Source: Dactylorhiza incarnata (lineage: Eukaryota > Streptophyta > Magnoliopsida > Asparagales > Orchidaceae). Taken from it: DNA of 64,000 nucleotides. A model generated the notes under the pieces. The model was not told where the DNA came from and did not search any database. It was given only the letters and a program-made list of their open reading frames with translations. Location: assembly GCA_033032865.1 (NCBI GenBank), contig JAWHQI010000068.1, positions 3,658,001 through 3,722,000 on the forward strand, written 5' to 3'. How positions within the stretch are numbered: the stretch's first letter is position 1; each line of letters opens with the position of its first letter. A program made the translations under genes and the position numbers. Shown here piece after piece: positions 44,927 through 57,436 of this stretch.

Positions 44927-47900
44927 AAACCAAACTGATGGCATCGGAACAGACTCTGAGGTACAGAAAGAGGTCCTCTCCTTCCCTGGGGCTCTGAAGC
45001 AAGCGAGTTGATGTCAATTGCTTCTTGAGCTGATTGAAAGCATCATCACACTCCTTTGTCCATTCAAACTTAGTCCCTCCACGGAGAGTCTTGAAAAGGA
45101 GCACTTTTATCTCCAGAGCTGGAGATGAAATGGCTCAAGCCTGCCATCCTCCCACCCAGTTGCTGAACTTCCTTAGGGGTCTTGGGAGATGACATTTCTA
45201 AGATAGCCTTTACTTAATCGGGATTTGGATCCAACCCTTTCGGAGTAAGGAGATGACCAAGAAATTTTCCTTTGCTAGCTACTAAAACGCACTTTAATGG
45301 GTTCAATCTCATATTGAAACTTCAGAGGGTGCAAACATTTCATTTAAGCCGTTAAGATGAGTTGAAAAAAGATTGCTTTTGATTAAGAGATCATCGACAT
45401 AAACTTCTAGATTTCTCCTTTTCTGGGTTTTAAAAAGAGTGTCCATCATTTTCTGATAAGTTGTGCCAGCATTCTTCAGCCCAAAATGCATTACTAGATA
45501 ACAAAAACATCCATCATTCGTGATGAATGAGGTGTCAGGAATATCGGTCTTGTGCATTCTTATTTGATGATAGCCTGAGAACGTATCTAAAAAGCTCATG
45601 CAAGAAAATCCCACCGCAGAGTCTACTAAAGAATCTATCCGAGGCAAGGGGTAAACATCTTTAGGGCAAGCTTTATTAACTTTGGTGAAGTCTACACACA
45701 TCCACCACTTTCCACCAGCTTTTTTAACCGTCACAACATTCGATACCCAATTAGGGTACTGGATCTCTTGAACAAATTTTGCCTTCAGCAAATTCTCCGC
45801 CTCCTTCCGGATTGGTTGAGTGAGAGTCTCTACCACTGCTCTTTTCCTTTGCTTGATTGGGGTGAAGTTAGGATCAATGTTGAGGTGGTGGCAGGCAACA
45901 TCTGGATCAACTCCTGGCATGTCATCCGCTGACCAGGCGAAGACATCCAAGTTATTCAGGAGGCAAGAAATAAGTTGATCTTTATCAGCCTTGGGCAATT
46001 CAGTGTTGATCGAAAGCTTCTTGCTGTTATCCTCTTCGCTGATTGGCACGACTTGAATCACTTGGGCAGGTTCCAAGCAAGCTCCATCTCTTGCATCTTC
46101 TTCCTCCATATCTTCTGCCACTTTGACTCGATCAAGAATTTGAGGTGCTGTGGAGATATCAATTACCTGAAGAGGAGATGATTCAATCACATTAACCGTC
46201 TTGACATAACATTCTCTAGCCTTTCTTGGATTGCTCCTGATTCGGTATTTCTTACCATTCAAATCAAACTTTACGGCCTGATGAAAAGTTGAAATTATTG
46301 CTTGGTACTTATTCAGGACTGGCCTTCCAAAGATTGCGTTGTAGCTGCTCGGAGCTTCAACGACTATTAACTTCACCAATTTTAAAATTCCTGCCAATGT
46401 CACTGAGAGGGTTACAACTCCTTCCACCTCCTTTTTCTCCCCTGAGAAACCATAGAGCAGCCCTTCAATTGAGAGAAGAACTTTCCCGGTCTTCAGCGCC
46501 TCGAAAGCAGGTTTGAAGAGGACATTCACTTAGCTTTCGGTATCTACGAGGATCTTATCCATGGTATAGTTTTCAATTACCGACTCGATAACAACTGCGT
46601 CATTGAAAGGGCTTGCGGTCGGAGAAAGATCTTCTTGCCCGAAGGTGACCGTTCCGCGAACTGGAGCAGAGGAGGAGGTAGCTGCAACCTCGGATTGATA
46701 GACTCTTGCGAGGCTAGCTTTCCTGGAAGATTCAAGTTCTGCACCTCCATGAATGCAAAAGAGATTACCTAATGTACCTTCATCATTTGCATCTATGCAT
46801 TCACCTGGATATCCTATGTTGCCGAGAGAGCCATCATCATCCACTTCCTTGCATTCCCAGAGAAGTTTTGCTACCTCCTTGCACTTGGAGGTTGAAGATT
46901 TGGAAGGATCTCCCTTCTGGAACAGATCTTTGAATTTTTCTCTCCTTTAGGAGCTTCTTTACCAGCAGTCAAAGAGCTCTGCAATTCTCGGTCACATGGC
47001 CTCTCTCCCTGTGATGTTCACAGTAGAGAGCCAGATTTTTGGTTCTTGGGTCAAAGCTGATCGGGGCATGCCTTTTGTAAAAGGGAAGCTTCTGAAGAAC
47101 CTGAACTACCTCACTCATAGAGACGCAGAGGTTGGTGAAGGATATTTGAGAATCGTTGAATAGTTGTTGAGGAGGGGATGACAGAGGTGGCTGAGGATAT
47201 TGGATCTGAAGGACTAGTGCGGATTGCTGATTTGAAGCAGACGGGGTTGGCAACGAGGACCCTTCAGGCTGGAACTGCTGATTCCCCTGATGAGGTTAGT
47301 AATGACGGGAATTCATTCCCTTTTGATAAGACGGCTGGAACTCTTGGCGAGGTGGTTTGGATGATGACTGGGCTGGATAGAAACCTGCAGAGCCTTTCTG
47401 GATTGCTTTGCTCGTCAAATTAGAAACATAGACAGGGTTATTGATCTCCCCCTCTATGTGGCGGTTGGCAATACTAATCAGCTCTTGATACGAGCTGGGC
47501 TCCCTGGTCATGATATCAAACTTGAGAGGTCCGTCTTGCAAGCCGTTGATCAGAGCTACAATATATAGAGAGGGATCTACATCCTTTATTCCAAGAATTT
47601 CCTTCTGAAACCAATCAATAAAGCGAGCTAAAGTCTTGCATTCTCCCTGCTTGACCTTGAAGAGGGCTGCAGGGCCACTTTTCCTCTTCTTAGAGGTTGC
47701 AAACCTCAAAAGAAGATCATGCCTCAGGACGGCGAAGCTCAGTATGGATTGGGAAAACAGCTTATAAAACCACTTCCAGGCTTGCCCATCGAAGGAAGTG
47801 ATCAACAGCTTACACTTCACAACATCGGAGAGAGTTCTTAGAGCCACAACAGACTCGAAGGCTTGGAGATAGGAGATTGGGTCACTCTCCCCCATGAACT

Positions 47901-48438
47901 TGGGTAGACGGGGTTCCTTGAAGCTGTTGGGAATTGACTCCCAATGAACTCTATCAATAAAGGGTGAAGGCTCCTCTGCTTCAAAAACGCCGAAAGGAGC
48001 AGGAAAGGCAACAACAGGGGCTGGAGGATAGACACAATTCTCTTTGAAATTCAGGGCCTGAGTAGGAGGTCCCTGAGCTGCTATTTTGAAGAAATCCTGG
48101 CGAGCTGCGAACTCTCCGGCTTGAGGTCGCACAGGAGCTGTGGGTTGGGAGGTCGCATGATCAAGAGGGTGACCGCCTGCCAAGAAGTCATGGGTAGCGA
48201 TCTGACTAGATTGGGGAAGAAGCTTCTAAGAGATCGCGACCAAGGTCTGACTCAGAACATCAAACTTCCTGGCAGACTCTTGTTGAGCCTGAGCGGTCTC
48301 TCAACGAGCTCGGGTGGCCTCTTGAAGAGCATGCTCGACGCAAAGCTCGAAGAGGTGCTCCAAATCTTCTAATGATGTTGGATTGTTCGAGGGGCGACCT
48401 CTGGGAGACCTGCGAGAATGATGTCTGTGATCTGACAT
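44927..48438 (-). pseudogene. Element D gag, protease and reverse transcriptase part
   Basis: Gag starts at ATG 48438 and is open apart from stops at 48301-48303, 48226-48228 and 47296-47298. The retrotransposon gag domain shows FDGQAWKWFYKL and LLLRFATSKKRKSGPAALFKVKQGE. A Tat-type knuckle reads CEHHRERGHVTENC. The protease active site DTGSS reads DTES followed by a TAA stop (46527-46529). RT keeps WVSNVVTVKKAGGKWWMCVDF, FLDTFSGYHQI and YVDD (45390-45401); frame changes follow near 46950 and 45310. The frame ends at 44930 because the LARD is inserted there, and coding resumes at 16408. Confidence 0.93.
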
Positions 48439-48496
48439 CCTAAAAATCCATTAATTTCACCTAAATACTCCAGATCTGAAAGTCGCGTGTTCGTTC

Positions 48497-49036
48497 TGTT
48501 GGTACAAAAAATGTACCTCCAAGACTCACACTACAAGAAGTGGGAACGAACTGCGGAGTGCAAGTTACTTAGGGTGAAGAATTCCAGAGGAGAGATCTCT
48601 GAGGAAAATTCTTTGATTTATCTCAAAAAAGGATTACAGAGAGGGGTCTCAAACAGGCCAGGGAGAGAGGTAGAAAAGCGACAGAATTCGAGACCGCTTA
48701 CACAGGTTGTAAGCTGGAGTCTCGAAGCAAAAGTCCCTTTTCAGGTACCCCTACCCCTCTATTTATAGACGTGGAGGCTGCCCAAACGGGCAGATCCAAT
48801 AATTAAGGGCTGCCCGGGGTATAGTAGAACTAGGGCAGAGCAAAGGGGTGCTAATAACAAAAAGGAAAAAAGAGGCCAGACCGCGCGGTCTGGCGATTTG
48901 ACAAATACTTGATCGCTGGTGCCTTGGGAGAAAAGTTGGAGGGAGAGCGGGCGATCTGGGCGATCTCTCAATTTTGAGACTGCTGGAAAAGTCCTTTCTG
49001 GCTAGAGAAGAGAGTTCGCGGGTTTCCTGGCAAACA
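48497..49036 (-). repeat. Element D, 5' LTR
   Basis: 540 bp, TGTTGGTAC...GGCAAACA in plus orientation; minus-strand TATA box at 48768-48777. Carries AGACCGCGCGGTCTGG (48877-48892), a perfect palindromic doublet of the GCGGTCT word also seen in element B, and several GCGATCT words. I cannot identify the tRNA for its primer site (48480-48496). Confidence 0.88.
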
Positions 49037-50676
49037 TACATATTTAGCATGATATTGCTTGTCGTATTATATAAATATAGGGCACCATAATTAAGTATTG
49101 AGTAATACAATGATGTCAAAATTTGGTGGGAATGGTTCAGACATTAATTATGACTTATGGTAGGAGTTTCAATGGATTTGGTATTGAATTGAGTCCATAA
49201 TTAAATGTGTTGTTATAATTTATTATGCTGAATTGAATTGTTAGGGTGCTCATTTAAACACACAAGTAGTCCTATAGGATCAAAGAGAGTGTTTCCCTTA
49301 TATGCACATGCATTGCACGAGAGTTAGGACAACTCGGTATGAGAATCAGTGATGGTTGGTGTGGATTATAGGATATGGTTATATCCTATGGTGTGATGTA
49401 AATAACCGGTTGGTAGGTCCTTGAATGCAAGTTAGCATTGATTTATCCTATAAATAATAACATGTGTTATGGACTTGGTTAGGAGTCCATGGGTGCTTGG
49501 TAGCACAGATTGAGCATGGGAAATTACTTGGGTGTGTATAGTCTTCGCACGGTTGCATAATGATCCTTATTGGAGGATTACTTGTGGCAGATCTACGGGT
49601 TCGCCAGTCATCACACTGATGGGAGATGGCATATAGATCTTGGCTGGTTGGGCTGGGTTCTTTGTGCTTACTTCCAATGACCCCTTCCGTTCCATTGACC
49701 GGTTGGGTTGGGCTCTTGGTGTTTACTTCGCAAGACCCCTTCCGTGTCCAGTACACAGGTGCTCCGCTGTTGTGTTCTTAGCGTCGATGCCGACATGAGG
49801 TCTAGGTCTGGTAGTGTGCATACCCACCTAGTAGTGGAGAGCCCGATCCACTGTAACCGTCTGGCCACGACGGGTGATGCCTGAGAGGTTAGCTACCCTC
49901 GAAAAATGGGAAGTACAAGTCTATGTCGACATAGAAAATAAGAGTCCGTGCATAAATCATGGGTGAGTCTTCATACATACATTCATTGCATTGTCTTGCA
50001 TTGCACAGCATAAAGATCCTCAGCATATACACTTATATGTATACCTTTATATGATGAGTTACTTAATATTGTGAAAGACCCTTAACTTATAAACTTGTAT
50101 GGACATCTTTATAAGTTAAGTTTAATTCAGTTCTTTACCTACACTGATCTTTTCATACTCTGTTGCTGACTATACTGCTAGAATAAATGTGTCATTGGTC
50201 TTCCTTGCCACCTGTTGTATTGTATATACTGATTATATTGCAGAGTTCTACCTCTTTCTTTCCTCCTGGTGCCTAAGAGTCACTGGGGGAGAGGATGTGA
50301 AGCCACTTAGTCTTATGACTAACGATATCTATGTCAATATTTTTAGGAGGACATCCAACGGCAGGTAGAACAAGAGCGTACGACATAGGAGGACAGTCAG
50401 GCCAGGCCGATAGGGCCTGAGACTATGATACCTTCCCTTCCGTCAGTGACTGATGTGAGTGAGAGCTTGAGATGTATCCCTTGAGGCAATTCTATACTCT
50501 GATATTTTGTAGGAGCTTTTGTAACTACCTGTCCTTTTGTATATATTGTGGGGACACTTTTACTTATTGTGAATCTATGACTTATGTTGTTTTCTATTAT
50601 TGATGGGATGGCTTGATGATATTGGTTTAGCCGGCAGGATAAATGCTTTGGGGTACAGGTTAGCCCGTGTGCTGAC
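49037..50676 (+). repeat. Diverged LARD-type LTR fragment
   Basis: Aligns with the LARD LTR from about 42690 to 44850, including the CCGGTTGGGTTGG and GGGGGAGAGGATGTGAAG stretches, at clearly lower similarity. Its left part is cut by D and its right part by the inverted LTR, at GTGTGCTGAC. It is probably an older LARD copy into which D inserted. Confidence 0.8.
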
Positions 50677-53600
50677 TGTAAGACCCCATTTTTTTTCTTT
50701 TTCAAATCCGGGGTCTTATGCCCAGAACCGCCATTTTGCGGTGACACCCTCACTCAGGAACGTCGACACTACAAAATGTCGATCCTGCCGGCCTTATCGA
50801 TCACAAAGAAGTTAAGCTTAAACAAACTTATAGAAGCCAAGTCCACATCACATATAAATAAACCATCATAAAGAGATGTCCACATAAACATAACTGAAAC
50901 CAAAGACAGAAATAATAAGGGCTACTGCCCGATACATCAAATCCTCACTACATAGACACACGCGAAAGCATAAAAATACTAGAACTAAACGATGCTCACA
51001 GATCCTGCCAACGGTGCTCCCGTGCTAGACTGCCCCATCTCCATCTGCACCGGCCTCTGGTGCTGCAGCATCTTCTCGATCCCGTAAAATGATAAGGTCC
51101 ACCGACCGTTAGTCAAAAAGACTAAGCCAATCCCCCACCCCTCCCCCGGTGACTCCTAGACACCTTGTGGGAAGGATGAAACGGAGGACAACAAGAGGTG
51201 TAAACAATAGCAGGTGATAGGGGTACAGGGAATGTCTACCACTACGCAATATATATCAAGACTGAAGCAGTAAAAGAGCATAGTAAGAGCAGGTAAAGAA
51301 TAAGAAAAGTGCAGTAGGTTAAGACATGTATATAATGGAAATGTAACCATTGATTTATAGGAATGCCCATACAAACCTATAGACCAAGGGGTCGTTTAGC
51401 AAGGCCTATCATAAAAGAAGTCACATAACCGACTTATTCGATAGGGGTAGGGGGTATGCAATGTTTATGCTATGTCATGCAAGGTATGCTATTATATGTC
51501 ATGTTCACACAAGTGCAACTCACACACTACAACTCTATGCACACAGACCTTTAGTTCCCCTTTTTGGAGCTAGCAAAACTCCCAGGATACTTCCGTAGTG
51601 GCAAACGAAAGCGGTGGGTTGGGCCTCGCCCACCCCTAGGTTGGTATTTGCACTACCTAACCTAGACCTAACGTACGCCTCAACGCTAATAACACAACAA
51701 CGGAGCTCCTGCGTACTCTTGCTGATTAAACCACCAGACTTGTCTTAGTAAAGGGTAGTCCACACTTACCGAGCCCAAGTATTAATGTCCGTGCAACGAC
51801 CATCAACACTAAGGACCCACCACCTTATGCACATGCAAACATGTTTACCATCTATCTTCGAGCCATAAGCTCACCGGCTAATCCCCCCGGCACAACAAAC
51901 ATTACTGAGCCACAAGCTCACCAGACAAATTAGTCTGCTGCTACAACCACCGAGCCTACCGCTCGTAAGACCAAAGCGACTGAGCATCCGTGACAATGGA
52001 GTGTGAGTGAGTCTATTACTTAGTTAATCTTATATAACAACTTGTTCCTACGATTTATGGTTAGTCTTGGACTTCCTGAGGATTACCCTATAAGGAGCTC
52101 GCTACGTTACTAGGAACTATAATGGGATGACACCCCAAGGCTCCCTTTCTCAAGACATTTATTATTGTGGGTATCTAACCATATGCCTAAGCCTCTTATG
52201 TTTTCACTTGAATTAACACTAGGTGGTTTATGACACGCTAGGGGGAAGACGATCTTTCGTCAATCCCAAGCACGACCTTACCCTTAGCCCACATATCACT
52301 CTTATCTCCTAAACTCCTTTTGGTGACCTCAACCTCTTCAACCTGACCATGCACACCATCTACATACCAATTCCACCTAGTAGGCAACTAAACACCTAAG
52401 TTTCACCGTTTTACTAAACGCAGACCAAACTAACTACATGAAGCTTATAAGTAGAGGTACTCCAAATATTCAACCACATGACACAAGATTTTTACTGGAG
52501 GACTATCATGGCATTATAAGACTAAATCCAAAGACTCATATTTTTCCTCAACATTTTAGACTTTATTTAATTTTCTTCAATATTTGCCAAGTATGAATAT
52601 GAACATGAAGTGTAAGGTATTCTCAAGACATGATCCTCATAAAATTAAGATTAATCTATCATGCCAAAATAACAATAAATAATGAATATCACAATTTTAC
52701 AGTAAGGAAATTTCCTCTATTTTTAATATTTAACTTCTATCCAAACTTGAAGATTTATGAAGGAACTACCAAGAATACTTATGCCAAAATTATAGAAAAA
52801 TTACCAGACCTCTATTATGTCCAGTAAAGCTTAATTACAAAGTGTCACAATTTATGGGAATCATTTCCTCACTAAAATAATTAATCCAAATAATTCCAAA
52901 TTTGCACATGTTGTGAAGTAGCCTACTGATAACAATTTCCAAAAATTATATAAAAATTCACAGAGCTTCCTAGTGCTCTGAAATGTCCTATCACATGGTT
53001 GCACATTTTTCCAGAGAATTTTGGACTTTTATCTATATTTCTTAAAATTGAGACAAAATAGGTGCCTTGAGAATGAAATATTAGATAAATCATTAAATAA
53101 ATTATTCAAAATTACCAGGGGTCAATATTATGATTATAAAGGCACCACCAAGATTTCATCTTCATCCAAGATCATTTGTGCATGTAAATATCTCTTACAA
53201 TAAGTTTACCTAAAAGGGTTATGACCTAATTTAGGGGGAATAAGTTCTCCTAAAATTCTCTCAAAATTCCCTAGGGCATAAATAGATCCCATCAACATAT
53301 ATCCTAGGTTCCATGGCCATTCTATAGCTTTTGACCACATGTCCTTCACAAAGCTCTATATGCACCCCAAGGGGTAAGAATAGGGTTCTAAGGCATGCCC
53401 ACCTCCACACCACCCCAAACCACTCATGGGGGTGTTTTGAGTGACCCTAAACTAGTGGCCAAGGTTTCACCTCATGATGAGGAGATTTGACCACAATATC
53501 CCAAGATAGACACAATGCCCTAATTTTGACCTATTAAAACCCAACTTGGGTGAACCAATTTCCAAACTAAATCAGTCCCAATTTGGCTGAGATTTTTACC

Positions 53601-54873
53601 ACGGTCACGTGATAACCCTAAGAAGTACCCACCAAAATTTGGAAGGCATTGGAGGTCATTTGACCCAATAATTAATTAATATTTAATTTATGAAATTAGT
53701 ACAAAAACCTTTGAAAAAGTTTCTCCTAAAAGTCCCATCTTTGTGTATGATGTGTGGGTAGGTGACAATAACCTAGGTTTCAATTTTCAAGTCCATCCCA
53801 TAAACCAATCAAAAGTTATTCAAGAAATGGTGGCTGTCCTACACTAGGGACCAGTCCCACCAAAATGGACCTACAGGAAGCTACAGAACTCCTTTTGGGG
53901 TGAAATTAATTTTGAAATAAAGTAGACTCCAAGGGCTACAACTTTGGTGTTGACCACTTTTTCATTTAGGGGTTCTAGTATTTCTAATAATTAAAATAAA
54001 ATACAAGTCTGCGTTCGACGAAATATAATCTACGTTCGACAAAATACGACCTGCGTTCGACGAACGCCGTGCTCCAGTTTGACGAAATCAGTTCTCCATC
54101 CAATTTAGCAGATCATCTCTCTGTTCGACAAATTAATTCAGGTTGACGAATTAATTCAGTTCGGCGAATTAATTCCGTTCGACAAACTCCGGGTTCAGTT
54201 CGACGAACTCAACTATCAGATCGGTGAATTAATTCCATTCGACGAACTCTGGGTTCAGTTCAACGAACTCAACTATCAGTTTGACGAACTCCAGAGTGTG
54301 TTCGACAAATGAATTCCATCCGACGAACTCCGGGTTTAGTTCGACGAACTCAACTATTATTTCAGTGGATTAATTCCGTTTGACGAATTAATGAAATAAC
54401 TACATGACATAATCAATTAAATGCGAATAGCTGATCACGGCAAATCCGACGGCTCTTTGTCATCGTCCCCGTTGGACGGATGGCGCGCGACAACCCATCC
54501 TGGGCTTCTTTGCGGGATGATTTCCCGGCCACCTGTGCTTCTTCCCGGCAAGCCAATGCCACCAACACCTCCGTTGAGGTGGTGGCCGGCGATAGGGGGT
54601 GGTTGGCCAGCCGGAGGTGGTCGGAATCAAGGTTTAGAGGATGGGAAAGAGAGCTCGAACTGAGCCCTTTCGGAAGCACGATCCGAGCCCAATTGAGCTC
54701 ATATCTAGCCCCAAATTATGATAAGATCTAGCACTAAGGGAGAGGAGGCGGATTAGACATGTGTGGGGGCTTGGTGGCACATATTCCAGTGAGTTGCCAT
54801 GGCCAGAGGTGGAGATTTTGGCGTGAAAGTGGAGGTTTGATCTTAAATTAACTCTAGAGGGGGGGGGGGGGGG
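50677..54873 (-). mobile_element. Inverted LARD-type LTR, outer end interrupted by H
   Basis: Starts TGTAAGACCCC, the complement of a LARD LTR end. In reverse it runs parallel to the LARD LTR: CTCCCCCGGTGACTCC (51143), a block near 53870-53940 matching GTTGTAGCCCTTGG and TAGCTTCCTGTAGG, and CCTCTCCCTTAGTGCTAG near 54735. TTCGACGAA words occupy 54005-54390, at a different relative place from the LARD arrays. The conserved block at 52066-52160 is shared with E and F. An ORF-like region near 54420-54700 is not supported as a gene. Confidence 0.7.
54005..54390. repeat. TTCGACGAA word cluster in the inverted LTR
   Basis: About 20 variants of GTTCGACGAACTC / GTTCGACAAATTAATTC with irregular 15-30-bp spacing. 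Same core as the LARD arrays, but different linkers and location, so probably grown independently. Confidence 0.8.
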
Positions 54874-56392
54874 TGAATAGAGTATTAAAACTTTTTATTA
54901 GTTTTATTGCGGAATTAAAAATACTGATATATATATATGTGTGTAGTAGAGTGATTTATAAGAAACTGAAAATAAAACACAGCACAGCATAAGCACAGAA
55001 AAGTAAAGCAATCACAGAGGACACAAGGAGCTATAGTAGTTCCCCAATAAACCTGGGTACGTCTACTCTTCTACCACCCTTGGTAGGAATCCACTAAGAT
55101 TTTTGATCAGGTGTCCTAATACCAATGAGCTTTTGATAAGGTGCCCAAAAACCAAACAGGATTTTTTGATCAGGTGTCTTGCCACCAAGAGGTAAGCTTT
55201 TGAAGGGAGTTTTAACCCTTTACAGAGTGGGATAAAGAGGGTTTGTAGTGTTCTTCTCTATCAATATGCTGAGAGAAGACTCTAGTGGATGTTGATGTAG
55301 AAAATCTCCCTATGTCTGATATGAAATTGTTTGACAGTAGAAGGCTGGAAGCTTTCTTTTGAATGAATGATCTTCCTATAGCTGATTAAACTTAGAGAAT
55401 AATTTCTTCAGTTTGTTGTTGCTCTTTTGAAGATCTGATCTTGCAGCTGATCACTGAGAGAAGTGTTGATGATGTTCTCAGTGAGATGAAATTGCTGCTT
55501 GAGGAAGAGGATGAAGATGATCTATTTTTGTTCTTCTTGTTCTTCCTGTAGCTTTCTTCTTTTCTTTTTCTCTGTACAATTGTATGTAATATGTTTTGTA
55601 AATCTCCTGTTGTGAAAGCTGTGAAGTTATACTCTATATCTTCTTCCCTTTTCTTTTTGATAATATTTGAAAATCAAATCCCTTGAATTAAGGAATAAAT
55701 ATATCTGGGAACTATAAATCTGACACGCTGTATATCTCTTTCCTTTTCCATAAAATGTTCTTTTCCGAGAAATATCAACGGCTATAATCTTGAAATAATA
55801 AAAGGAAATATATTATCCTTACTTATCTGGAAGAATAGAGACGTTGCTGCAGTCGATCTGAGTTCAGAGAATTAATAATATAATCTTCTGAAATAAATCT
55901 GCTGTTATTTAATTCGTCGATCTCAACAAATTTCGTCGACCTCAGAGTTGTGTTCGTTGATCTGAAGATATTCGTCGAACGCAGACTGAGTTCGTCGAAC
56001 TGAGGAATTCATCGACCGCTGAGCCTAGATAATTTTGTCGACCGCTGAGCCGCTGAGCAAATATCGTCGACCGCTGAGACGGGGTCTATTCGTCGACCGC
56101 TGAGACAAAATCTGTTCGTCGACCGCTGAACCGCTGAGACGCTGAGCCGCTGAGCCGCTGAGATAGAAGCAAGTCGTTCGTCGAACGCAGAGAGCATGTC
56201 GTTCGTCGAACGTATAATGCATGTCGTTCGTCGAACGCAGAGAGCAAGCCGTTCGCCGAACACAGAACCTGAATGATTTCTTGAGTTCTAACAGCCTAAA
56301 CTCTTAACCCATTGACTATACATTGGGGTCAACTTGATCCTAGTCAATAAATAGTGATCCTAGCCCAAATCAGTAATAGGGTTGTTCCAATA
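54874..56392 (-). repeat. Element H, 3' LTR
   Basis: Shares TAGTAGTTCCCCAA, CTGGGTACGTCTACTC and the GATCAGGTG hairpin units (55098-55200) with the A LTR. The U3 word cluster TTCGTCGACCGCTGAG is at 55915-56262. Confidence 0.8.
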
Positions 56393-56402
56393 ATCTCCCC
56401 CT

Positions 56403-57267
56403 TGATGCGTAAAACTATATCCGCAAACGATAACGACAAGTGTACCGTATCGAATGTCGTATAGGTTGTAAGAAACCAATGTCGTATTAGACTCGGGGTG
56501 GTTGAGTACTCTTACTTCAAGAAAATCTCTATTATTTTATCAATTAAAACTTGAGGTTGATTTTGCAAAAAGAAAATAAAAATAAGAATTAGAAGAACGA
56601 TTAGCACTCGATCTTTGAATCACCTTGGAGATAAAAATAAGAACAAAGAATAAAAGCGCAATCTCTTAACAAAATAGCTTTGACCGCGGAGATTCCCGAA
56701 TTATGAACGCACCTCTCTCGAGGATGCGCTCACCTGAGTTTAGGTTGATCAATCGAACTCTCGTTCTAGAATCGAAACCCTTAAAACTCGCCTTATTGAA
56801 TTGAATCCTGCTATTAGCTTTTACTCCAATCCGGAAGGGTAACGTCGTCCTCTCTCGAGGATTGCATTCTACTCTTTTTTATCCTTGAGTGATTGATTCA
56901 TCTTACGAGCCTCTCGGCTAACCTAAGAATGAAAACAAGAACAAGAATTATATATCGAAAATATAATCTTGTTATCTTGAAATCAAGGGTAAATCTTAAG
57001 AATTTTCGAGAAGAGAAATAACAACTATAGATTATTTCATGACTTATATCATTCCTTGGATCATCTCGATCGAGTACTAATAATATTTTAGCTACTCATG
57101 GAGATGGAGGAATTTAACAAAAATAAAAAGAAGTGCATGATAAAATAAGAGAGAGGGCAAAAATAAAAAGGAATGAATTAGATAAGATAATACATATAAT
57201 TTATATAAATTCATATTAAAACTAAATTAAAATTATACTAGAAGATGAGTACAAAAAGTATTCATCA
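56403..57267 (-). mobile_element. Solo LTR G (family of F)
   Basis: 865 bp, TGATGCGTAAAAC...GTATTCATCA, with target duplication CCCCT (56398-56402, 57268-57272). It closely matches the outer part of the F LTR but lacks the CACGCCCGTGACC array. It landed in the polypurine tract of H, separating that tract from its LTR. Confidence 0.93.
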
Positions 57268-57436
57268 CCCCTATTTGGGTTAGGACACTATTTGACAAAA
57301 GTTGAATAATAAAACAAACAAAATAACAACAGAACAACATAGCATATATATATCTGATATATTTTAAATATTTCATCAGATATAAAATAAATAATAGTCT
57401 GAGTTTTGAAACATTTGAATGAAAACAGAAATAAAT

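Larger units (their letters stand above)
1288..49036 (-). mobile_element. Element D: Tat-like Ty3/gypsy retrotransposon, split by nested insertions
   Basis: Read on the minus strand: 5' LTR 48497-49036, gag, protease and RT 44927-48438, RNase H and integrase 14341-16408, then a long non-coding part and two antisense genes (1288-5455). The coding join is exact: DAISLVLV at 44930 continues as REEKKKQIPVCYV from 16408, as expected in the RT-RNase H connection, with GACTA duplicated at the breakpoints. The 3' LTR is not seen, so the left limit is unknown. Assigning 1288-13360 to D rests on the shared GCGRTCT words, the lack of an intervening LTR and the known occurrence of antisense PF04195 genes in Tat elements. 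Confidence 0.65.

Noticed and set aside
54413..54731. Three overlapping ORFs of about 80 codons in GC-rich sequence
   Set aside because: Part of the inverted LARD-type LTR; the equivalent region of the LARD LTR has no ORF.
54859..54873. G-run as the polypurine tract of a plus-strand element at the H LTR start
   Set aside because: H coding and purine tract place it on the minus strand, so this is its outer end. The run more likely belongs to the LTR edge or target; the boundary stays uncertain.
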